DNA of 8,246 bases from an uncultured Candidatus Saccharibacteria bacterium (GTDB lineage Bacteria; Patescibacteriota; Saccharimonadia; Saccharimonadales; Saccharimonadaceae). Each line of letters begins with the position of its first letter. Positions within the stretch are counted from its first letter, which is position 1. The DNA lies in assembly GCA_948623715.1 (NCBI GenBank), contig CAPHDI010000024.1, positions 1 to 8,246 on the forward strand. Direction: 5' to 3'. The notes beneath the pieces were generated by a model. That model was not told where the DNA came from. It was given only the letters and a program-made list of their open reading frames with translations, and searched no databases. This document shows positions 1-6,101 of this stretch, in pieces. A program made the translations under genes and the position numbers.

Positions 1-24
1 TTGTTTTATTCCTATCTAAACCAA

Positions 25-199
25 TTGTTGGTATGCCAGATGCAACTTGTCTACCAACAAAAATGGCACCACGAGGGTGTCTTAAGCCAGGTAAACGCAT
101 ACGATGGACAAAACCATTTTACGCATTTCTCGTGGCGCCATTCCCGGCGTAAAACAAAATTTGTCCACGTGAAACGTGTTTACCTGTAACTTAAGACAC
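25..199 (-). ncRNA. Structured RNA A: long hairpin with 3' pseudoknot (unnamed family)
   Basis: Reading the minus strand from 199 downward, nested complementary segments make one long arm. P1 is 199-190 with 86-77 (GTGTCTTAAG / CTTAAGACAC). P2 is 186-178 with 96-88 (CAGGTAAAC / GTTTACCTG). P3 is 167-160 with 112-105 (TGGACAAA / TTTGTCCA). P4 is 154-147 with 124-117 (TTTTACGC / GCGTAAAA). The apical loop 143-129 then pairs with 75-61, one base beyond P1, giving 15 pairs including two G-U. Those two pairs would be A-C mismatches if the plus strand were transcribed, which fixes the strand. A TTTTTGTT tract follows, then a hairpin 60-52 / 33-25 (TTGTTGGTA / TACCAACAA). An extended -10 promoter sits immediately upstream. 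Minus-strand AGGA at 13-10 could be the ribosome binding site of a gene starting just outside the window, so RNA A may be either an independent RNA or a 5' leader. No known RNA family is recognised. Confidence 0.72.
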
Positions 200-203
200 T
201 ACT

Positions 204-212
204 ATTGTAGCA
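204..212 (-). promoter_or_regulatory. Extended -10 promoter of RNA A
   Basis: On the minus strand the sequence TGCTACAAT occupies 212-204, an extended -10 (TGN followed by TACAAT). It ends five bases before the first base of stem P1, so transcription would begin within the first few bases of the RNA. No good -35 hexamer is visible at the usual spacing. The upstream context ACTTATGSTACAAT is identical, apart from one base, to the promoter of RNA B at the other end of the window. Confidence 0.65.
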
Positions 213-234
213 TAAGTTTTCTGCTTTGTGCTAG

Positions 235-268
235 AAAAAGTCCTCCTTCCGGAGAAAGAGGACTTTTT
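235..268. terminator. Bidirectional intrinsic terminator
   Basis: AAAAAGTCCTC (235-245) and GAGGACTTTTT (258-268) form a perfect 11 bp stem around a 12-base loop, with T5 on the 3' side on either strand. On the minus strand it backs up the fusA terminator and lies just upstream of the RNA A promoter, so it insulates RNA A from fusA read-through. It may be the original fusA terminator, separated from the gene when the fusA tail was duplicated (inference). Confidence 0.8.
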
Positions 269-272
269 AGTG

Positions 273-291
273 GGAATAAATTGTTTATTCC
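273..291. repeat. Small perfect inverted repeat
   Basis: GGAATAAA (273-280) and TTTATTCC (284-291) are perfect complements around a 3-base loop. The right arm is the stop-codon end of the duplicated fusA tail, so the left arm may have arisen locally from it. There is no T-tract on either side, so it is not itself a convincing terminator. Confidence 0.5.
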
Positions 292-308
292 TTCGTATTG
301 CACTTCTC
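284..308 (-). repeat. Duplicated 3' end of fusA
   Basis: Positions 284-308 match 367-391 at 24 of 25 bases, in the same orientation and offset by 83 bp. The matched part includes the stop codon. The tail copy would encode EKCNTKE-stop and fusA encodes EKRNTKE-stop. Upstream of the copied part the frame continues open for a few codons into the terminator region but resembles nothing in fusA. It reads as a scar of tandem duplication, recombination or site-specific integration at the fusA 3' end, and no functional gene is supported here. Confidence 0.75.
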
Positions 309-339
309 TAACTTCGTCAGAAAAACATCATACTCGGAA

Positions 340-369
340 AAAGAAAGGCCCCTTGCGGGGCTTTTCTTT
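340..369 (-). terminator. fusA intrinsic terminator overlapping the stop codon
   Basis: The minus-strand stem pairs 369-357 with 352-340. Its core is GCCCC/GGGGC, extended by A-T pairs and one G-U to 13 bp around a 4-base loop, and ends in a run of T on the minus strand. The first stem bases are part of the fusA TAA (370-368), so there is no 3' UTR spacer. Translating ribosomes reaching the stop would cover the stem. Confidence 0.85.
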
Positions 370-2470
370 ATTCCTTCGTATTGCGCTTCTCGATGATCTC
401 GTTAGCGACATTTGGTGGGACTTCCTCGTAACCGAAGAGCTCCATTGAGCTAGCGGCACGACCCTGCGACATAGAGCGGAGGTCAGAAGTGTAGCCGAAG
501 AGGTTTGCAAGTGGAGCGAAAGCTTTGATAATCTTCGTACCGCCGGCGATATCTTCCATACTATCGATACGACCACGGCGAGAGTTAATATCACCGATGA
601 CGTCACCCATAAACTCTTCCGGAGTGGTAATCTCAAGCTTCATGATTGGCTCAAGAAGGACCGGATTGGCACGCTTAATACCTTCACGAGTAGCGAGGGA
701 GCCGGCGAGCTTGAAGGCGAACTCGGAGGAGTCGACATCGTGGTAGCTACCGTCATAGAGCGTAGCCTTGACGTCGATGACTGGATAGCCAGCGATAACA
801 CCACCGTTCAAGGTTTCTTCGATACCCTGTTGGACGGGCTTGCGGTATTCCTGAGGGACGACACCACCCTTGATCATATCGATAAATTCGAAACCTTTAT
901 CCGGCTCATTCGGCTCAAATTTCACCCAAACATCACCGTATTGGCCACGACCACCGGACTGCTTAATATGCTTACCTTGAGCTTCGGCAGTACCACGAAT
1001 AGTTTCGCGGTAGGCGACTTGCGGAGCACCAGTGTTAGCTTCGACGCCGTGTTCCTTATTGAGACGGTCGATAGCGATTTCGAGATGTAACTCACCCATA
1101 CCGGAGATAATAGTCTGGCCAGTCTCCTCATCAGTGTGGACGCGAAGGGTCGGATCCTCCTCGACAAGCTTCTGGAGGCCGAGACCCATTTTTTCCTGAT
1201 CGGACTTAGTCTTCGGCTCAATGGCGATAGACACTGGTGGATCTGGGAATTTGATATCTTCAAGATGAATCGGGTGAGTCGGATCACAGATCGTAGTACC
1301 AGTGGTAACTTCTTTCATTCCGACCACAGCAGCGATATCACCAGCGGTAATCTCAGAGATTTCTTCGCGCTTATCAGCAAACATCCGGACGATACGACCG
1401 ATGCGTTCCTTATCGCCAGTAGTAGCATTAAGGACGGTATCACCTGATTTCAGCACACCGGCGTAGACGCGAATAAAGATAAGCTTCCCGACGAATGGGT
1501 CAGTCGCAATCTTGAAGGCGAGGGCAGTAAGAGGCTCCTTGTCATCGGCCCTACGGACGACCTGGTCTCCAGTCTTCGGGTCGATACCGACGGTCTGGCC
1601 CTGATCACGATCGAGCGGAGACGGGAGGTAGTCAGTCACGAGGTCGAGGACTTTCTCGACGATCACACCACGACCATCACCACCGGTGACGAGGAAGAAG
1701 TCGCCATCGAGTACGCGCTTGCGGAGAGCAGCCTTAAGCTCGACGGTAGTAATAGCTTCTTCGCCTTGGTTGAAGAATTTATCCATGAGATCTTCGTCAG
1801 CCTGGACAGCTTCCTCGACGAGAAGGCTGCGAGCATTCTTAGCCTTTTCGAGCATATCAGCAGGAATTTCGCCAACCGTCAATTCGTGATCAGCGTAATC
1901 TTTATAAGTGTAAGCTTTCATGTCAACGAGATCGACGACACCGCAGATGTCCTTCTCGAAACCAATTGGCAAGTGAATCGCCACGGCATTCTTCGATAAG
2001 CGCTTGTGAATGCTATCGAGAGACTTGTAGAAGTCGCCACCGATCTGATTAATCTTATTGACGAAACAAATGCGAGGCACGCCATATTTCGTAGCCTGGC
2101 GCCAGACGGTCTCAGACTGAGCTTCGACGCCCATTTTACCATCGAAAACCACGACTGCACCATCAAGCACGCGAAGCGAACGCTCAACCTCAGCAGTAAA
2201 GTCAATGTGCCCCGGAGTATCGATGATGTTGATCTTGTGATCTTTCCAGTAAACAGTAACCGCAGCAGAAGTAATCGTGATACCGCGCTCCTTTTCCTGC
2301 TCCATCCAGTCAGTTGTAGCACCACCGGTGCCGCCCTTCACTAGGTCGATTTTATGTTTGAGACCGGTACGATACAGAATCGCCTCAGAGGTCGTCGTCT
2401 TACCTGCATCAATATGAGCAATAATACCAATATTGCGAAGGTTTGCTAAATCTTTTACTTCATTTGCCAT
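368..2470 (-). CDS. fusA: Elongation factor G
   Basis: EF-G is the translational GTPase that moves tRNAs and mRNA through the ribosome after peptide transfer and acts in ribosome recycling with RRF. The 700-residue product has the usual full length. The G domain shows the P-loop AHIDAGKTT (18-26), the switch I region ending RGITITSAA (62-70), and G3 DTPGHIDF (84-91). G4 reads NKIN at 138-141, where the family normally has NKxD, so the guanine-specifying Asp is Asn. Domains II-V follow, with a recognisable C-terminal end (GRIDSMEDIAG... SMSQGRAASSMELFGYEEVPP). I chose the ATG at 2470 (MANEVKDL) rather than the ATG 36 bases upstream because AAGGGAA lies six bases before it and the family begins here. 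The gene has its own promoter and terminator and is not next to rpsL, rpsG or tuf. Confidence 0.98.
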   Translation of the reverse strand: MANEVKDLANLRNIGIIAHIDAGKTTTSEAILYRTGLKHKIDLVKGGTGGATTDWMEQEKERGITITSAAVTVYWKDHKINIIDTPGHIDFTAEVERSLRVLDGAVVVFDGKMGVEAQSETVWRQATKYGVPRICFVNKINQIGGDFYKSLDSIHKRLSKNAVAIHLPIGFEKDICGVVDLVDMKAYTYKDYADHELTVGEIPADMLEKAKNARSLLVEEAVQADEDLMDKFFNQGEEAITTVELKAALRKRVLDGDFFLVTGGDGRGVIVEKVLDLVTDYLPSPLDRDQGQTVGIDPKTGDQVVRRADDKEPLTALAFKIATDPFVGKLIFIRVYAGVLKSGDTVLNATTGDKERIGRIVRMFADKREEISEITAGDIAAVVGMKEVTTGTTICDPTHPIHLEDIKFPDPPVSIAIEPKTKSDQEKMGLGLQKLVEEDPTLRVHTDEETGQTIISGMGELHLEIAIDRLNKEHGVEANTGAPQVAYRETIRGTAEAQGKHIKQSGGRGQYGDVWVKFEPNEPDKGFEFIDMIKGGVVPQEYRKPVQQGIEETLNGGVIAGYPVIDVKATLYDGSYHDVDSSEFAFKLAGSLATREGIKRANPVLLEPIMKLEITTPEEFMGDVIGDINSRRGRIDSMEDIAGGTKIIKAFAPLANLFGYTSDLRSMSQGRAASSMELFGYEEVPPNVANEIIEKRNTKE

Positions 2471-2568
2471 GAAAGATTCCCTTTTATACTTATATTTTAA
2501 CCACACTCGTAACTTGTTTCGTAAACTTCATGGTTTGCAAAACACCTTCGAGAGACGGACTTTTCTTT

Positions 2569-2577
2569 ATTTTACCA
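2569..2577 (-). promoter_or_regulatory. Probable extended -10 promoter of fusA
   Basis: On the minus strand TGGTAAAAT (2577-2569) is an extended -10 of the same form as those of the two RNAs. Transcription would start near 2562 and leave a leader of about 90 bases before fusA. No convincing -35 is seen. The site lies in the 116 bp gap after the helicase stop, where no strong terminator is visible, so some fusA transcription could also be read-through from the gat operon. Confidence 0.45.
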
Positions 2578-2586
2578 TAAAATAAT

Positions 2587-4245
2587 CTATTTTGGTAGAT
2601 GTATTTTTACTACACATTCTCTATCATTATGCAGAATATATAGGCGATGCTTTGCGCGAGTAAGAGCAACATAGAGAAGGCGGTGTTGGTCGGCTTTTTC
2701 GGCAGCGCGGGTGTCACCGAAAAGTTCAAAAATTGTGGCATGCGGATGCTGGCCGAGGACTTGATCACGATTACATTCGAGAAGAATAACAACATCGGAT
2801 TCAAGCCCCTTTGATTTGTGCATGGTCATGGCACGGATGTTATCGGCTTCGGAACTGCGCAAGACATTCTGCTCGACTAGTAGGTTACGAAGGGCGGAGG
2901 CGAAATCATCTAGCGTAACATTCGCAAAAGAAGTGAAATTATGTCGGTGTAAGAGCAGGATTTGTTCGCGGCGATGACGCTTAGCGATTTTATAGACGGT
3001 CTTGAGGAGCTGCGCGGCAGAGGCATATTCGGAGGCGTTACCGCCGCAAGTTTTCGCGAGAGCGAGCTGAAACCTTGCGTCACGCAGAGCATCTTCGGCG
3101 AGATCTTTTTGATCAAATTTTGTCTTTTCAGGATTCTGATGTTTAATTTTACCATTATGATGACTAAAGGCTCGGGCTTTTTCGGCACGAGGATTATAGT
3201 GTGCAAGCATGTATTTATTAGCGTTTTCGACGATTTTGCGATCACTGCGATAATTCGTGTTTAGAGGAATATTCACAGTATCTTCAGGGAAAAACTTCGC
3301 AAAGTCGAGAAAATATTTCACATCGGAGCCGGCGAAACGATTGATCGCCTGCCAATCATCGCCAACGGCGAAGAGGTGTGCGGCGGGGCAATTCCGGCGA
3401 ATGGCTTGAATGATATTGAAAAAGAGGTAGGAAAAATCTTGATACTCGTCGACCATGAGATATTTATAACGGGAGACTTTTTGCGTGACTTTTGTATTCT
3501 GTTTTCGTTCGAGAATCCGGGCAGCGCGCGACATGAGAATATTAAAATCAATCTGCGGGAAATTAAGCGCTAATAGGTATTCCTGATAGGCGGCGAGACA
3601 GAGTTCATGCAGATATATATTATATTGATAATTTTCGTTATCTCGATGTTTAGCGATGTAACTTTTTACGTCATTACACAAGTCGGCGAGTCCATGCTCA
3701 TTGACATACTTCTGTCCAGCGCGGGCAATAAAACTACTAGTGAGGCGGAGTAGGTCGGCGTATTCTTGAGCGGAGATCTTCTGAGAAAAATTTGACGGAC
3801 GAGAGATGGAAGTGATGACTTTGCGCAGAGAAGTTTTAATTAAAATATCATGGTTACTTTCGGAAATCAGTTGCGGGTTCTCGCCGGCAAGTTTTACGGT
3901 GTCGAGAGCAAATTTATGAAAAGTCGAGGCGACTTTTATTTCCGGGACTTTACAATACTCTCGCAGCGAGACGCCGTCAATCTCGACCGCGCCGATGCGT
4001 TCGTTGACTTCAGCAGCGGCAGTGCGATTAAACATGAAGACTCTGATTTCGTTGAGATAAGCTTGATGAGTAGCGACGAGGTAGGCGACTTTTGCGACGA
4101 TGACGCGAGTTTTACCGGAGCCGGCGCGAGCGGTGACGAGGGTGTTCTTATGATCATCAAAAACTGCTTTCGCCTGATCGGGGTCGAGGGTATATGGTTT
4201 GCCGCCGAGAGAAATGCGCGCTTCAAACCATTGCTTACGGTTCAT
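2587..4245 (-). CDS. Compact UvrD/Rep-family superfamily 1 helicase, helicase IV-like
   Basis: This is an ATP-dependent DNA helicase expected to act 3'-5' in repair or replication restart. All SF1A motifs are visible: Q motif LDPDQ (20-24), Walker A TARAGSGKT (38-46), Ia MFNRTAA (71-77), Ib ASTFHKF (106-112), Walker B DEYQD (266-270), motif III VGDDWQAINRFAGSD (294-308), IV NYRS (331-334), V MHKSKGLE (475-482) and VI YVALTRAK (525-532). The GDDWQ form resembles helicase IV (HelD) more than UvrD or PcrA. At 552 residues it is much shorter than typical UvrD (about 720), with reduced 1B and 2B insertions and no extra N-terminal domain. It is the last gene of the gat operon. Its ATG lies 8 bases after the gatB stop with no Shine-Dalgarno, so it probably relies on reinitiation by ribosomes leaving gatB. 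The exact subfamily and substrate are inference. Confidence 0.93.
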   Translation of the reverse strand: MNRKQWFEARISLGGKPYTLDPDQAKAVFDDHKNTLVTARAGSGKTRVIVAKVAYLVATHQAYLNEIRVFMFNRTAAAEVNERIGAVEIDGVSLREYCKVPEIKVASTFHKFALDTVKLAGENPQLISESNHDILIKTSLRKVITSISRPSNFSQKISAQEYADLLRLTSSFIARAGQKYVNEHGLADLCNDVKSYIAKHRDNENYQYNIYLHELCLAAYQEYLLALNFPQIDFNILMSRAARILERKQNTKVTQKVSRYKYLMVDEYQDFSYLFFNIIQAIRRNCPAAHLFAVGDDWQAINRFAGSDVKYFLDFAKFFPEDTVNIPLNTNYRSDRKIVENANKYMLAHYNPRAEKARAFSHHNGKIKHQNPEKTKFDQKDLAEDALRDARFQLALAKTCGGNASEYASAAQLLKTVYKIAKRHRREQILLLHRHNFTSFANVTLDDFASALRNLLVEQNVLRSSEADNIRAMTMHKSKGLESDVVILLECNRDQVLGQHPHATIFELFGDTRAAEKADQHRLLYVALTRAKHRLYILHNDRECVVKIHLPK

Positions 4246-4253
4246 TAAATCAG

Positions 4254-5681
4254 TTACTGTAACTTCTTTCGCAGGATGTCTTGGACGGCGGAAGGATTGG
4301 CTTTGCCGTGAGATTCTTTCATGACTTGTCCGACGAGGAAGCCGATAACTTTCTCCTGGCCGGCCTTGAAATCTGCTTGAGCCTGCTGAGTTTCTGGCTT
4401 AGCTAAAACTGCGTCGACGATTTTTTCGAGTTCTTCGAGATTATTTTCCTGAACGACACCAAGTTCTTTTGCGATCGTGAGAGTATCTTTATAATGCATC
4501 TCTGGATCGAAGAATTTCAAGAAGACCTCTTTCATGCCGGTACTAGACAGCTCATTCTTTTCATTCATAGCGACAAGGTCGAGGAGCTGTTCTTTGCTCG
4601 GAAGCTCATCATTAAGTAAGCTAGCATTTTCCTCGGCAAGAAGGACGGAGGAGAATAAGTTAGCGATCTTCTTGGCGGCTTTATTATCGTCAAGCTCGGC
4701 AAGTTTTTCCATGAGCGGGCGATAGTCAAGGAGGATTTCGACGGTATCGGAGCCGAGGATATCGTTAAATTTCGCACGATACTCGGCAGGCATGATTGGG
4801 AGATTTGCGCGTTCTTCATCGACGACTTCAGGGCGAAGATTAAGTGGCGGAATATCTGGCTCGGGCATGTAGCGATAATCTTGAGCTTCTTCCTTGCTGC
4901 GCTGGGAGGTAGTCTCGCCAGTCGCATCACTCCAGCCGCGAGTCTCCTGGACGACTTTTTCGCCTTTGCCGAGAAGCTTCGATTGGCGCTTGATTTCGTA
5001 TTCGACAGCACGCTCGACGCTACGGAAAGAGTTAAGATTCTTTACCTCGGCGCGAGTGCCGAGTTTATCACTACTTTCAGGAGCAATACTAATATTCACG
5101 TCAAAGCGCATGTTGCCATTATAGAGGTCGCCGAAAGTCACGCCGGCATAAGTCATAACGCGCCAGAGCTCCTTCGTGTATTCGCGAGCCTCGACAGCAG
5201 AATGAATATCAGGCATGGAAACAATCTCGACCAGCGGCGTACCAGCGCGGTTGAGATCGACGAGCGAATCGCCACTCTCATGACTGAGTTTGCCGGCATC
5301 CTCTTCGAGATGAGCATGCTCAATGCGAATTTTACTACCGCTAGGTAGCTCGACGTAGCCGGCGCCAATGATCGGATGAAAGAGCTGGGTAATCTGATAA
5401 CCTTTCGGGAGGTCGGGATAGAAGTAGTGCTTACGATCGAAGCGACTCTGGAGATTGATCTCAGAATTTAGCGCGAGGCCAGCTCGGACGGCGTAGCGTA
5501 CAGCCATCTTGTTCAAGCGTGGAAGCATACCGGGCAGGCCGTAATCGACCGGAGAGACGCAAGAGTTTGGAGATTTCTGGCGGGCGTCATTATCGACTTC
5601 GGAAAATAACTTTGTTTTCGTGCAAAGCTGAACATGGCATTCGATGCCGATAGTGGGGATGTATTTTACTTTTTCTGTCAT
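4254..5681 (-). CDS. gatB: Aspartyl/glutamyl-tRNA amidotransferase subunit B
   Basis: GatB binds the misacylated tRNA and phosphorylates the Glu or Asp side chain before GatA supplies ammonia. The 475-residue protein has the expected length. It shows IGIECHVQL (11-19), with the usual Glu14 and His16, then YGLPGMLPRLN (47-57), FDRKHYFYPDLPKGYQ (81-96) and HLEEDAGKL (124-132). VDLNRAGTPLVEIVS (141-155), QETRGW and DYRYMPEPDIPPL follow, and a YqeY-like C-terminal tail domain ends the protein. The conserved CPxC pair found in many bacterial GatB proteins is replaced by SPVD (43-46), and the later RCD by RFD, so a cysteine metal site is probably absent. The start codon overlaps the upstream stop in TAATG, with AGGAG seven bases before it, so translation is coupled to the HEPN-like gene. 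Confidence 0.98.
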   Translation of the reverse strand: MTEKVKYIPTIGIECHVQLCTKTKLFSEVDNDARQKSPNSCVSPVDYGLPGMLPRLNKMAVRYAVRAGLALNSEINLQSRFDRKHYFYPDLPKGYQITQLFHPIIGAGYVELPSGSKIRIEHAHLEEDAGKLSHESGDSLVDLNRAGTPLVEIVSMPDIHSAVEAREYTKELWRVMTYAGVTFGDLYNGNMRFDVNISIAPESSDKLGTRAEVKNLNSFRSVERAVEYEIKRQSKLLGKGEKVVQETRGWSDATGETTSQRSKEEAQDYRYMPEPDIPPLNLRPEVVDEERANLPIMPAEYRAKFNDILGSDTVEILLDYRPLMEKLAELDDNKAAKKIANLFSSVLLAEENASLLNDELPSKEQLLDLVAMNEKNELSSTGMKEVFLKFFDPEMHYKDTLTIAKELGVVQENNLEELEKIVDAVLAKPETQQAQADFKAGQEKVIGFLVGQVMKESHGKANPSAVQDILRKKLQ

Positions 5682-6100
5682 TAGATTGCTCCTAAGTTTT
5701 TCAGGGCTTGCTTAAATATCACCAAAGCTTGCCGAGCTTGATTATAATTAACTTCAAAATCACTTTCGTGGACGATTTGGTTGCGAAGTTTATGGGCTTG
5801 CCAGACTTTATTTAGTTCAGGCATGCGGTCGCCGAGTTTTTTTAACTTATCACCCATGCTCTGACCAGGTACGCCCATTTCGTTCAGGGCTTTATCGAGC
5901 AACTTATCAGCTTCGAGGACGGAAAAGTTATAGCTACGACGATCGTCTTTTTCGAGACCGTTTTCGATCTTTAGCCAGCGAGTCTGGTAAGCTTGCTTAT
6001 CAAATTCGTGACGACGCTTGCCGCCAAGCACCATGGCGACGAGCGCGAGCAGGGCAACGGCAATAATTGCAATGACGAGAAAAACCATCTGAGGCCACAT
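5681..6100 (-). CDS. Membrane-anchored HEPN-like protein
   Basis: The 139-residue product starts with one hydrophobic segment (about 5-26), followed by KRR, which suggests a single N-terminal anchor with the rest in the cytoplasm. The soluble part looks helical and includes VLEADKLLDKAL (61-72), a GVPGQSMGDKLKKLG stretch (76-90), and AHKLRNQIVHE (102-112). The last contains R-N-x3-H (Arg106 to His111), the Rx4-6H signature of HEPN domains, many of which are RNases or nucleotide-modifying partners. The start at 6100 is chosen over the in-frame ATG at 6136 because AAGGAGGGG (6118-6110) is well placed for it and the overlap with gatA disappears. The gene sits between gatA and gatB and overlaps gatB by one base. 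Activity is unknown. The fold assignment rests on the motif and helical pattern alone, and the family may be structural rather than catalytic. Confidence 0.85.
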   Translation of the reverse strand: MWPQMVFLVIAIIAVALLALVAMVLGGKRRHEFDKQAYQTRWLKIENGLEKDDRRSYNFSVLEADKLLDKALNEMGVPGQSMGDKLKKLGDRMPELNKVWQAHKLRNQIVHESDFEVNYNQARQALVIFKQALKNLGAI

Positions 6101-6101
6101 A

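Noticed and set aside
1..189. A 62-codon plus-strand frame at the left edge
   Set aside because: It lies wholly over RNA A, whose minus-strand pairing explains the sequence. It has no ribosome binding site in the window and no family-like features.
284..340. A short peptide gene ending in EKCNTKE on the minus strand
   Set aside because: It shares only its last codons with fusA, has no start with a ribosome binding site, and opens inside the fusA terminator. It is better read as a duplication scar.
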